A stretch of 64,000 nt of DNA from the NCBI GenBank assembly GCA_046155285.1, contig JBJXEA010000022.1, forward strand, positions 15,084 to 79,083. Direction: 5' to 3'. Shown piece by piece: positions 43,086-51,366 of this stretch; the first letter of the stretch is position 1, and the number at the start of each line of letters is the position of its first letter. The translations under genes and the position numbers were made by a program. The notes under the pieces are model-generated. The model did no database searches. It was given only the letters and a program-made list of their open reading frames with translations, and was not told the origin of the DNA. The DNA comes from CAILHX01 sp046155285 (lineage in GTDB: Bacteria; Pseudomonadota; Gammaproteobacteria; Burkholderiales; Methylophilaceae).

Positions 43086-44234
43086 TTATGGATTGCTAGA
43101 TTTACCTGCTGGCGCAACACGCACCGTCTCACCATCATGCAAGAAGGCCACCGCGCCGGTCACGACTTGTGCGCCCTCTTGCAACCCTTGCACAATCTCT
43201 ACCAAGCCATTGCCGCGCTCGCCCAGCTTGACGGGTGTTTTGACAGCTTTGCCCGCAACCACCACAAACACCGCTGCATTCGCACCATCAAAGCGGATAG
43301 CCGCATCTGGCAAATAGATGGCTTTTTGTGCCTTGATATTGACGTGTACCTGCGCGAATTGGCCAAGAATCACATTCGGTGACTTATCAAAGCGCACACG
43401 CAGCTTGGCTACCTGAGATTGGCGCTGCACTTGGTTGGCAGCGCGGCGCACCTTGCCTTTGTATACGGCATTATTCCCCACCACCTGTATATCCGCCGTC
43501 ATGCCCGGCGTGAGCCGCGCGGCATCAGCACCGGAAACTTCAAGTTCAACTTCTAGCGCATCATCACGCAAAATCACAAACAATGGTTCTGTGCTTTGCC
43601 CCAACACCATCCCAACGTGGGCTTTGCGCGTGGTAATAGTGCCGGAAACCGGCGCTGTGATTGTGGCTTGTGCCATGCGTAAATCGGCCTCAGCTAACTG
43701 AGCATCAGCTAAGGCAAGATCCGCTTGCGCCATATTCACCGCTTGTTGCGCGGCTTTTGCATGCGTTTCAGCTACGCGTTCATTGGTCGCCTTCTGCTCA
43801 GGCGTGGCTTCGACAAAAGGGTTTGCTTTTTTGAGGTCAATTTTGGCCTGATTGTGCAGCGCCTGCGCCTCTTCTAGCGCCGCTTCCTGCTGCGCCAAAG
43901 CCGCCACTGCACGTTGACGCACCGCTTGTTGCTGTGCACGTTGCAACTGCAACAACTTGGGGTCTATGATCGCCAGCACTGTCCCCGCACTCACTCGCCG
44001 GTCTTCATCTACCAATACTTGCTGAATTTTGCCTTGCGCGACGTTGGCGTAAACCGAAATCTCCTCGCGCCCCACCACTGGACCGGAAAACGTCATGCTT
44101 CTTGGTGCGTTGCTACGTGCGGCGGTAATGGTAGAAACGGTGATGGCAGTAGTGGCAATTGGTGGCTCAGCGCCTGCGTTGATAGCTGAGGCCAAAACCA
44201 AGCCACCCACCAAGAGTCCGTAATTTTTATGCAT
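43086..44234 (-). CDS. RND efflux periplasmic adaptor (membrane fusion protein)
   Basis: A 382-residue HlyD/AcrA-type adaptor that connects the RND pump to an outer-membrane channel. It has a cleavable-type signal sequence (MHKNYGLLVGGLVLASAINAGA), a barrel-sandwich/lipoyl half (GKIQQVLVDEDRRVSAGTVLA), an alpha-helical hairpin rich in Ala/Gln (about residues 95-190), the second lipoyl half (ATITAPVSGTITTRKAHVG) and a C-terminal beta barrel. It lies 15 bp upstream of the permease in the same direction. Confidence 0.9.
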   Translation of the reverse strand: MHKNYGLLVGGLVLASAINAGAEPPIATTAITVSTITAARSNAPRSMTFSGPVVGREEISVYANVAQGKIQQVLVDEDRRVSAGTVLAIIDPKLLQLQRAQQQAVRQRAVAALAQQEAALEEAQALHNQAKIDLKKANPFVEATPEQKATNERVAETHAKAAQQAVNMAQADLALADAQLAEADLRMAQATITAPVSGTITTRKAHVGMVLGQSTEPLFVILRDDALEVELEVSGADAARLTPGMTADIQVVGNNAVYKGKVRRAANQVQRQSQVAKLRVRFDKSPNVILGQFAQVHVNIKAQKAIYLPDAAIRFDGANAAVFVVVAGKAVKTPVKLGERGNGLVEIVQGLQEGAQVVTGAVAFLHDGETVRVAPAGKSSNP

Positions 44235-44302
44235 AATAGTCTCTCTTAAAACAGATACTTAACAAACCAACTATAAAGTCAATTATTAAAAAACCTGATA
44301 TA

Positions 44303-45424
44303 CTAATTCCGTATTATAGATTCAAACCGCAGCGGAGAAATTGCTTTCAATAGATTCTGCGGCAAAGGTGTAGGTTCATTTTCTATGTCAGCCGCCAACA
44401 CCTCGCCCATCAACAGGCCAGTCACCAAGCCGCGCGAGCTGTGTCCGGTATTCACATAAAGTCCTGGAAACCGAGCTGCCACTGCGCCCACCACCGGCAG
44501 ATTGCTGGGGACGCTGCAACGGCAAGCCGCGCGGCCAGTGACGGATGCGGCGTTGAAGCTTTGATACAGCCTGGGCGATAGCTGTTGTAACAACTCTAAG
44601 TTCTCCAAGTGATCTTGTTCGCGCACATCCGTTTGAATGTCGCCATCCTGGTAACTCGACCCCACGGTGTGCAACCCCGCCCGCTGCGGCGCTACGAAGC
44701 CTTCGCCGCAGATCACCGTATTCAAACGCTGGCTGGCCGCTGTGGCTGACAAATAACTCACTTGACCACGCACCGAGCGCAACGGCAAGTGCGCCGTTTG
44801 CGCGAAACGGTTGCTCAATGCTGCACCTGCCACAACCACCACTGGTGTGCTCGCCAGCAAACCACCCTCTCCCCACACTTGCCATTGCTCATTGCTGTGC
44901 TTTAGTTCGGTGATTTCGTGTTGCTGCACGGTGACATTGAGCGATTTAATCAACGCCTCGCATAAGGCTGGCGGGAATATCCAGCCGCCGCCTGGGAAGT
45001 AAAGCCCACTTGCTAAAACCTCAACACCAGCAAGCTTGCTAGCCTGTTCTCGGCTCACTGCGTGTAGCAAATCTTCAGGCAAACCCAACTGCAGCAATGC
45101 CTGTTGGCGTGCGACTTCAGCCTCATTAAACGCCAATTGCAACACGCCAGATTGCCGCCAAGTGTCGTCTCCTTGCGGTAACAATTGTGGCAAGCGGCGC
45201 AGCGTGTAAAGATAACAAGCCAAAGTTAGTTCGCCCAACTCGCTCGGTTTAGGCGAAAGCCTTGCGTATAAAACGCCTTGGTGATTGCCAGAAGCCTCTG
45301 CCGCCAGCTTGGAATGGCGCTCGATAAGAGTTACTCGCCAGCCTCGATTAGCCAAACTATGAGCAGTTGCCGTGCCCGCAATGCCACCGCCAATCACGAT
45401 AGCGTGCTTTTTTGCTTCTTTCAT
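44303..45424 (-). CDS. Stand-alone MnmC-type FAD oxidoreductase
   Basis: A 373-residue DAO-fold FAD protein matching the C-terminal oxidoreductase domain of bifunctional MnmC, which oxidises cmnm5s2U34 to nm5s2U34 in tRNA. It has the FAD motif IVIGGGIAGTATAHSL, RHSKLAAEASGNHQGVLYARLS and the C-terminal GLYVNTGHSSRGLVTGLL. The usual N-terminal methyltransferase domain is missing, and no separate mnmD is in the window; it may be elsewhere. The ATGA overlap with the upstream DMT gene suggests one transcript. Confidence 0.85.
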   Translation of the reverse strand: MKEAKKHAIVIGGGIAGTATAHSLANRGWRVTLIERHSKLAAEASGNHQGVLYARLSPKPSELGELTLACYLYTLRRLPQLLPQGDDTWRQSGVLQLAFNEAEVARQQALLQLGLPEDLLHAVSREQASKLAGVEVLASGLYFPGGGWIFPPALCEALIKSLNVTVQQHEITELKHSNEQWQVWGEGGLLASTPVVVVAGAALSNRFAQTAHLPLRSVRGQVSYLSATAASQRLNTVICGEGFVAPQRAGLHTVGSSYQDGDIQTDVREQDHLENLELLQQLSPRLYQSFNAASVTGRAACRCSVPSNLPVVGAVAARFPGLYVNTGHSSRGLVTGLLMGEVLAADIENEPTPLPQNLLKAISPLRFESIIRN

Positions 45425-46305
45425 TGAGACGCTCTGCTGGCCTCAATCAGCGCAGCGCAAATGATCATGGTGCCGCCTATCCATTCGCGCAGAGACATCA
45501 CCTCACCCACCAAAACATACGAGGAAATTGCACCTACCACCAACTCGAACATGAAGATAATCGCCGCGCGGTTAGGTGCAATGTGGGCAAGGCCGAACTG
45601 CACCAGTAAGATGAGCAAAAATACCGCTACACCCACGCCCAATATCCAGCTCCAATTGACCAGATTGATACTGGACAGACTTACCCAAGAGGTTGTTTCT
45701 ACACTCATAAAAGCTAGGCAAATCAAACACACGCCCAGCCATACCGAGAACGATTTGGCGGTTATTGACAAATGTGCGGCACGGCGCGTCAATACATTGC
45801 TTAGGGCAAAACTAAAACCAGCGGAAAGCGACAACCATTCGGAATAATTTTGCGGCAAAGGCAACTTATCCATGCCCTGCCAGAGCATGGTGAGCATGCC
45901 CACCAGCGCCAATGACATTAGCAATAACTCTTGTTTGTCGGTTTTTTCATCCAACAGCAGAAAGCTGAGCAACAATGTCCAGATTGGCGCCAAGTAGAAC
46001 AGCAACAACACGCGCATCACCTCACCTTGCAACACGGCTAATATGTAACTCACGTTCGCCCAGCCCGCAGACAAGCCTATCCCCAAAGCGATGAGCGAAA
46101 ATGTACGTTCTCGCCACAATTGCCGTCCACAAAACACTATGCCCAACATCAAGGCAAAGCCATAAGTCAAAAAATTAGACTGAATGCCAACAATGCCCGC
46201 TTCAGCCAATAGACGATATGGATACCAGACAGTACCCCAGACGACTGCGCCAAATAACAAGCCACTCGTTGCCAAAGATTTTTGTTTTGATGCGCTAATG
46301 CTCAA
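45421..46305 (-). CDS. EamA/DMT-family transporter
   Basis: A 294-residue, ten-helix drug/metabolite transporter with two EamA-like halves (about residues 15-145 and 155-290; second half ends YVLVGEVMSLREWIGG). Substrates of such carriers range widely and cannot be told here. The start is TTG at 46305, read as MSISASKQKS, with AGGAG nine bases upstream; this Shine-Dalgarno lies within the 14-bp gap shared with dapC. Confidence 0.83.
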   Translation of the reverse strand: MSISASKQKSLATSGLLFGAVVWGTVWYPYRLLAEAGIVGIQSNFLTYGFALMLGIVFCGRQLWRERTFSLIALGIGLSAGWANVSYILAVLQGEVMRVLLLFYLAPIWTLLLSFLLLDEKTDKQELLLMSLALVGMLTMLWQGMDKLPLPQNYSEWLSLSAGFSFALSNVLTRRAAHLSITAKSFSVWLGVCLICLAFMSVETTSWVSLSSINLVNWSWILGVGVAVFLLILLVQFGLAHIAPNRAAIIFMFELVVGAISSYVLVGEVMSLREWIGGTMIICAALIEASRASQ

Positions 46306-46319
46306 TTTATAATGCTCCT

Positions 46320-47495
46320 ATGAATCCAAACCTGAATGCCCTGCACCCTTACCCATTTCAAAAACTACGTGAGCTGTTTGCGGGTATCACGCCCAATCCA
46401 GCCTACAAGCCGGTGAATCTATCTATAGGCGAACCCAAACACGCTACGCCAGATTTCATCAAAGCCGCGTTGACGGCTAATCTGGGCGGATTATCGAATT
46501 ATCCCACGACTTTGGGCAGCACCGAGCTACGTCAGGCGATTTCTGGTTGGTTGGTGCGTCGCTACGTCATTCCCGCGCTGAATCTGGAAACGCAGGTTAT
46601 CCCCGTCAATGGCAGCCGCGAGGCGTTGTTTTCCTTTGCCCAAGCGGTGATAGACCAAGATAAAGTCAATCCGGTGGTCATCAGCCCCAACCCGTTTTAT
46701 CAGATTTACGAAGGTGCCGCGCTGCTAGCGGGTGCCGAGCCTTATTATCTCAACACCCTGCCTGAGAATGACTATCGCATGGATTACAGCAGTGTGCCAG
46801 AAGCCGTGTGGAAACGCGTGCAACTGCTCTACGTCTGCTCGCCGGGCAATCCTACGGGAAAAGTGATGAATTTGGACGACTGGCGCGAAGTTTATGCGCT
46901 GGCGGATAAGTATGGTTTTGTGGTGGCCTCGGACGAGTGTTACTCGGAGATTTATTTCGACGAAGGTCAAGCTCCAATCGGGGCACTGCAAGCCGCACAC
47001 CAGCTTGGACGCGGCTTTGAGCGCGTTGTCATGTTCAGCTCACTCTCCAAACGCTCCAATGTGCCGGGCATGCGCTCCGGCTTTGTCGCAGGTGATGCGA
47101 AAATATTGGAGAAGTTTCTGCTCTACCGCACCTACCACGGCTGTGCCATGAATCCCGCCGTGCAAGCCGCCAGCGCCGCAGCGTGGAACGACGAAGCGCA
47201 CGTCATAGAAAATCGCCGCCTATACGCCGAGAAATTCCGCGCCGTGACACCGCTGTTGCAAAAGGTGATGCAAGTGGAAGTGCCGGATGCCGCGTTCTAT
47301 TTATGGGGACGCGTGCAAGGCTCAGACACTGAATTCGCCCGCAAGCTCTATGAGCAAGCCAATGTAACAGTGCTACCCGGCAGTTATTTGGCGCGAGAAG
47401 CGCATGGCGTGAACCCTGGAGCTGGGTTTGTAAGGCTTGCGCTGGTGGCTTCGCTGGAAGAGTGTTTGGATGCGGCAGAGCGCATGAGCGTTTAG
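46320..47495 (+). CDS. dapC: Succinyldiaminopimelate transaminase
   Basis: PLP enzyme transferring an amino group in the succinylase branch of lysine and diaminopimelate synthesis. The 391-residue class I/II aminotransferase has NLSIGEPKHATP, the substrate site NGSREALFS, SPGNPTGK, and the Schiff-base Lys in SSLSKRSNVPGMRSGF. The family member DapC in betaproteobacteria has the same length and start (MNPNLNALHPYPFQKL). No Shine-Dalgarno precedes the ATG, and a TATAAT at 46308-46313 would set a start point at the ATG itself, hinting at a leaderless message. Confidence 0.94.
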   Translation: MNPNLNALHPYPFQKLRELFAGITPNPAYKPVNLSIGEPKHATPDFIKAALTANLGGLSNYPTTLGSTELRQAISGWLVRRYVIPALNLETQVIPVNGSREALFSFAQAVIDQDKVNPVVISPNPFYQIYEGAALLAGAEPYYLNTLPENDYRMDYSSVPEAVWKRVQLLYVCSPGNPTGKVMNLDDWREVYALADKYGFVVASDECYSEIYFDEGQAPIGALQAAHQLGRGFERVVMFSSLSKRSNVPGMRSGFVAGDAKILEKFLLYRTYHGCAMNPAVQAASAAAWNDEAHVIENRRLYAEKFRAVTPLLQKVMQVEVPDAAFYLWGRVQGSDTEFARKLYEQANVTVLPGSYLAREAHGVNPGAGFVRLALVASLEECLDAAERMSV

Positions 47496-47499
47496 AGTT

Positions 47500-47736
47500 A
47501 TGGGTATTTGGAAGAAACTTTTAGTTACAGTAATTAGCTTACTAATTGCGCTGATTGTTGATTGGATAATTATTAAGTTGTTAGTTATGTGGCGTGTAAA
47601 TTACACAGGATTAACGGACTCATTTGATGATTTCGGGTTTAGCATGCTGGTAACTCCATTTTTCGCATTATTTTTTCTGGTGCTGTATCCAATTGTGCAA
47701 GTAATGCTTTGGAGATGCTTTATAAAACGAGAATAG
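47500..47736 (+). CDS. Small hypothetical membrane protein
   Basis: A 78-residue protein with two predicted membrane helices (about residues 6-32 and 49-71) and a positively charged C terminus (CFIKRE). I recognise no family. It begins 4 bp after the dapC stop, in the same direction, so it may be co-transcribed; base composition is more AT-rich than its neighbours. Confidence 0.5.
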   Translation: MGIWKKLLVTVISLLIALIVDWIIIKLLVMWRVNYTGLTDSFDDFGFSMLVTPFFALFFLVLYPIVQVMLWRCFIKRE

Positions 47737-47739
47737 CTC

Positions 47740-47867
47740 ATGCCGTTACTTATTGCGCCCTACACAATCTAGTAGCGAGCGTAGCCCGTAAGTAGCGAAG
47801 CGGATTACGGGGAGGTTAACTCCCGTCAGAACACTTGCTTATTGCGCCCCACACAATCTAACGGCAT
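47740..47867. repeat. Nested repeat element with inverted termini
   Basis: A 128-bp element bounded by a 9-bp inverted repeat ATGCCGTTA (47740-47748) / TAACGGCAT (47859-47867). Inside lie two 23-bp direct repeats (47749-47771 and 47838-47860; CTTATTGCGCCC[T/C]ACACAATCTA, one mismatch). Between them is a GCCCGTAAGTAGCGAAGCGGATTACGGG-type palindrome known as a dispersed repeat in related genomes. It sits directly upstream of hicBA and has no coding capacity. Confidence 0.75.
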
Positions 47868-47894
47868 ACTTTCCTTAATTACATAGGAGGTTTT

Positions 47895-48092
47895 ATGCAC
47901 TATCGCATCGCACTACACCATAGCAAAGAAGGTTATGCCGTATCCGTCCCCGGCCTTCCAGGTTGCTGGTCTCAGGGCGAAACTGAGCTTGAGGCTGTGG
48001 ACAATATCAAAGTGGCGATTTCGGAATATATGGAGGTTGTGAACGAAATGTTACGCGGTGAGGATGTGCGTGAAATCGAAGTGGCGATTTAG
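47895..48092 (+). CDS. hicB: HicB-family antitoxin
   Basis: A 65-residue protein of the HicB/UPF0150 fold: YRIALHHSKEGYAVSVPGLPGCWSQGETELEAVDNIKVAISEYMEV is the whole domain. It should bind and inactivate HicA; no separate DNA-binding domain is present. The Shine-Dalgarno AGGAGG (47885-47890) is ideal, four bases before the ATG. hicB comes first, the reverse of the classical hicAB order. Confidence 0.88.
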   Translation: MHYRIALHHSKEGYAVSVPGLPGCWSQGETELEAVDNIKVAISEYMEVVNEMLRGEDVREIEVAI

Positions 48093-48094
48093 CC

Positions 48095-48307
48095 TTGCCT
48101 AGTATTCCCGGTATCAATCACCTAGTCGCTGTGCGCGCCCTTGAGAAAGCTGGGTTCTCGATTATTCGTCAAGGCAAGCACATCATTATGTCAGACGGCA
48201 CTCGTATCCTTACCATACCTCGCAATAACCCAATCAACGCCTTTACGCTAGGCGGTATTGTGCGTGATGCGGGGCTGAGTGTTGATCAGTTTCGTGTTTT
48301 GCTCTAG
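48095..48307 (+). CDS. hicA: HicA-family mRNA interferase toxin
   Basis: A 70-residue double-stranded-RNA-binding-fold toxin that cleaves mRNA independently of ribosomes. The catalytic His29 is in RQGKHIIM, in the family's strand-2 position. The start is TTG at 48095, 2 bp after the hicB stop, consistent with coupled translation; no in-frame ATG precedes the fold. Confidence 0.88.
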   Translation: MPSIPGINHLVAVRALEKAGFSIIRQGKHIIMSDGTRILTIPRNNPINAFTLGGIVRDAGLSVDQFRVLL

Positions 48308-48352
48308 CAGCGAAAGTTTGACAGTCACCAACTGAATTGTTATAACGCGTCT

Positions 48353-48667
48353 ATGGATATTCTTGGCGAATTATTAACTTTATTGCGTATGTGGGGTCCT
48401 TTTTTTGGCCTGATTTTGAGCGCGATTGGTGCGTGCGTGATTTTTGTCGGGGTGAGAGAGCAGGTGGCTGAGGCGCGGCGGCTGGATAGCCTCATTTCCA
48501 GCCAACCTAACAAACATGCGGATGGCAGGACTTTAGATAAGGCTTACTCAGTGCGCGATCAGCGCTCTAAAGAGCGTTTAAGCGCCAAAACTCTAGAGCT
48601 TATCGGCATGGTTGTATTCGTTTTCGGTTGCATACTGCAAGCTTTTGGTAGCCTCCCCGTTAAGTAA
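48353..48667 (+). CDS. Hypothetical membrane protein
   Basis: A 104-residue protein with two predicted helices (about residues 12-33 and 83-100) joined by a charged loop (REQVAEARRLDSL, SVRDQRSKERLSAK). I recognise no family. It is convergent with, and overlaps by 8 nt, the cyclase gene on the other strand. Confidence 0.5.
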   Translation: MDILGELLTLLRMWGPFFGLILSAIGACVIFVGVREQVAEARRLDSLISSQPNKHADGRTLDKAYSVRDQRSKERLSAKTLELIGMVVFVFGCILQAFGSLPVK

Positions 48668-50150
48668 GCTCCACAATCTCCGTCACTGCCATTCCGCCAA
48701 TATCGCGCAACTTTTCATAGCGCGGTGAATTCAAGTCAACCAGCTCAGAAAGCCTAGAATACGAGGCATTCACAAACAATTCTCGCCCGTCAGTATCTTG
48801 CCGTTTCACGCCGAAAGTCACGTGCTTACGTTCGTCCATGGTCAGTTTCCCCAGCAGGTTCTTGCTCGCCCAGATAGCACCAAAGCGCGCAAAGTCGGAT
48901 AAGCGCGCGGCGTGGTTGATGGTATCGCCCAGCACGGTGAATTCCACCTTGGTTTCGATATGGAATACACCCAGCCACTCCTGCCCTTCATTCAAGCCAG
49001 TATTGAGATACAGCTCGTTCAACCAATTTTTGCGTAGCTGCCATTCTTTGCTGATTTTACGCATCGCTTCACGCATCTCGCTGGCGCAATGCAGCGCGTT
49101 GAGAATGTAGTGACAATCCGGCTGCGGAAAGAAGTAATACACCATACCGTCGCCCACATGCTTGCCGTGGGTGCCGTAATACTTGCGGAAGATGGGATCC
49201 ATGGTCGCCCAAATCTGGTTAATCAACTCAAAATACTCTTCTGGCGGCAGTTCAGAGCAGATGCGTACTGAGTTTTGCAGATCGGCCACCATCACTGCTA
49301 CGTCGGTCAAAATAGGCAGGCGCTTTTTGAGCAGATTGCGAATCACCTCGTCACGGCGCTCCAACAAGCCCAACAGGCCACCATGCCCAGTTTGTTCGTG
49401 GGCATAGACCACCAAGATGCCTTCGCGGAAATAAGAGGCGTAGACACGATAATGCTCGGTGTCGCCAGCTTTACCCTTCAGCGCAATCGGAAAATCTGCC
49501 AAAGGGCCGTTTTTATTAGAATCGTTAATGCCCGCCAGCGTGCCGGTCACGCCCAGTGCCGCATTGCCCAGCACCGCGGCGATGCGCTCCCGCCCTAGGG
49601 CTTGATGTAGCTGCACGAAGGTCTCACGATTCTCGCCGCCGCCGCCATAAGCGCCGCGTGACAGATATTCCACCGCGCCACGTTGCTGGATGTCAGAAGG
49701 CAGCTTGTCAAAATTGCCCAGCAAGGTGCTGTGTGCTTCTTCGTTGTACCAAGTCAACTCCATGTTGTAGTTAACCATATAAGCTGGATACGGCACTTGG
49801 TCTATGGTTAGGCGCAGTGCGCCAGTTTCGGCGGAGGTGTTGCGCGGCTTTTCAATCGTTGGGGTTACGGCTTCTACAGGAGTTTCTGTGGCGATAGTCA
49901 TGGCGTGTCCTTCTTGTTGAAGTTGAAGTGCGATTTCATTCATGGAAATTCCGGATTTTTTCAGCGCTTTGATGCGTGCGATGCGCTCTATTGCGTCGTC
50001 TGGGAAGTGTCCAATCTGCCGGGCGCGGGTATTGGCATCATCACTAGGGCTACCGACCACGGGGCGTGGCAGCAAACCTAGTGCGATATAGTTGTTGAGC
50101 GTGGCGCGTGAAACGCCGGTGGCTTCAATAATATCTAGGCTGGTGAGCAT
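48660..50150 (-). CDS. MerR-type HTH / PAS-like / class III adenylate cyclase
   Basis: A 496-residue protein with an unusual architecture. Residues 1-80 are a MerR-type winged helix (LDIIEATGVSRATLNNY, GHFPDDAIERIARIKALKKSGISMNEIALQL). Residues 110-255 look PAS-like (YPAYMVNYNMELTWYN). Residues 280-450 are a class III nucleotide cyclase domain with the complete residue set: metal Asp290 (VMVAD) and Asp334 (HVGD), substrate Lys330, Thr405 in the position of the adenine-specifying residue (class IIIb), and transition-state Asn412 and Arg416 (INHAAR). It should make cAMP if the domain is active; guanylate activity is not excluded. The ATG has no clear Shine-Dalgarno. An inverted repeat lies 4 bp upstream of the start. 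Confidence 0.85.
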   Translation of the reverse strand: MLTSLDIIEATGVSRATLNNYIALGLLPRPVVGSPSDDANTRARQIGHFPDDAIERIARIKALKKSGISMNEIALQLQQEGHAMTIATETPVEAVTPTIEKPRNTSAETGALRLTIDQVPYPAYMVNYNMELTWYNEEAHSTLLGNFDKLPSDIQQRGAVEYLSRGAYGGGGENRETFVQLHQALGRERIAAVLGNAALGVTGTLAGINDSNKNGPLADFPIALKGKAGDTEHYRVYASYFREGILVVYAHEQTGHGGLLGLLERRDEVIRNLLKKRLPILTDVAVMVADLQNSVRICSELPPEEYFELINQIWATMDPIFRKYYGTHGKHVGDGMVYYFFPQPDCHYILNALHCASEMREAMRKISKEWQLRKNWLNELYLNTGLNEGQEWLGVFHIETKVEFTVLGDTINHAARLSDFARFGAIWASKNLLGKLTMDERKHVTFGVKRQDTDGRELFVNASYSRLSELVDLNSPRYEKLRDIGGMAVTEIVELT

Positions 50151-50154
50151 GATT

Positions 50155-50183
50155 TGAACTGTTCAGTTAGTTTGTACAGTTCA
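50155..50183 (-). promoter_or_regulatory. Inverted repeat upstream of the HTH-cyclase gene
   Basis: An 8-bp perfect inverted repeat TGAACTGT (50155-50162) and ACAGTTCA (50176-50183) with a 13-bp spacer, ending 4 bp before the cyclase start codon. A second dyad TTGTAC (50173-50178) / GTACAA (50203-50208) overlaps it. It is a plausible operator for the encoded MerR-type domain; the assignment is inference. Confidence 0.45.
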
Positions 50184-50277
50184 CACACTGAGCTTTTATA
50201 CAGTACAAGTCAAGCGGATTTTTATACTTGATGAAACTGATCTATCTTATTGTTGCATAGATACAACAGAAATATAT

Positions 50278-51225
50278 TCAGGCATAAATAAACAGTCTAA
50301 CTGCATTATATATACTGTCCAATAATGTATCGTCCAAACAATCGAGCACTATCGTGTCATCCATGCCGCGCAGCCAGGTCATTTGCCGTTTTGCCAGTTG
50401 TCGAGTAGCTGCGATGCCCTGCTCTCTTAGCGTGGCAAGATCAATTTCTCCATCCAAATAACGCCAAGTTTGGCGATAACCTACGCAGCGCATGGCTGGT
50501 GATTCTGGGGTAAGCGTGGGATAATTTTGGCGCAATACCCTCACCTCCTCCACCAAGCCGGCTTGCAACATGACATCAAAGCGCTCGGCGATGCGCTGAT
50601 GCAGCACGGCGCGATTTGAAGGCAACATTGAGAGCTTGAGTAGCCGATAAGGCAAAACGTCGGTTTTGACAGCTTGCAGCAACGTGGACATAGGCTGGCC
50701 GCTAATCTGCCAAATCTCCAGCGCCCGTTCGATACGCTGCGCGTCATTGGGTTTCAATCGCGCCGCGGTCATCGGGTCTATCCGCCGTAGCTCTTCATGC
50801 ATCGCTGGCCAACCTAAACTTTCAGCGCGTGCCACAATCTTGGCACGCACCGCAGCATCCGCCTGCGGCAAGTCATTCAAGCCATGCTGCAAGGCATTAA
50901 AGTAGAGCATGGTGCCGCCGACTAACAATGGCACATTGCCACGCGAGGTGATGTCCGCCATCTGCTTTAAGGCATCGCTACGAAACTGCGCTGCGGAATA
51001 GACCTCAGTGGGTGCAATCAAGTCCAGCAAACGATGCGGCGCTTGTGCCAGCGTTGCCATATCTGGCTTGGCTGTGCCTATGTCCATCTCACGGTATACC
51101 AGCGCCGAATCCACGCTAATCAACTCCACAGGCAAGCGTTGTGCTAGCGCCACGGCCAATCCGGTTTTTCCAGACGCAGTAGGTCCCATCAAGAAAATGA
51201 CGGGCGGAAAATGCTGTTTTTTCAT
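50278..51225 (-). CDS. miaA: tRNA dimethylallyltransferase
   Basis: Adds an isopentenyl group to A37 of tRNAs reading UNN codons, using the DMAPP that dxr helps make. The 315-residue protein has the P-loop GPTASGKTGLAVA, SVDSALVYREMDIGTAKP and the GGTMLYFNAL motif. I start at ATG 51225 (MKKQHFPP); the in-frame ATG at 51243 adds six residues and neither has a clear Shine-Dalgarno. mutL, often its neighbour, is 4 kb away. Confidence 0.95.
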   Translation of the reverse strand: MKKQHFPPVIFLMGPTASGKTGLAVALAQRLPVELISVDSALVYREMDIGTAKPDMATLAQAPHRLLDLIAPTEVYSAAQFRSDALKQMADITSRGNVPLLVGGTMLYFNALQHGLNDLPQADAAVRAKIVARAESLGWPAMHEELRRIDPMTAARLKPNDAQRIERALEIWQISGQPMSTLLQAVKTDVLPYRLLKLSMLPSNRAVLHQRIAERFDVMLQAGLVEEVRVLRQNYPTLTPESPAMRCVGYRQTWRYLDGEIDLATLREQGIAATRQLAKRQMTWLRGMDDTIVLDCLDDTLLDSIYNAVRLFIYA

Positions 51226-51366
51226 GCGAGAAGTATAAAGCATGGACTATGCGTGTAATTTTTCTTGCTCTGCTACGGCCAAGGAGCTGTGGTATTTTAT
51301 TGATAAATAAACAACAAGTTGGTTATACTCACCTCTGTGCAACTCACAATTTTAAGGATAAAAATC

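Noticed and set aside
47740..47867. CRISPR array
   Set aside because: Only two 23-bp direct repeats with a 66-bp interval; no regular spacer series and no cas genes.
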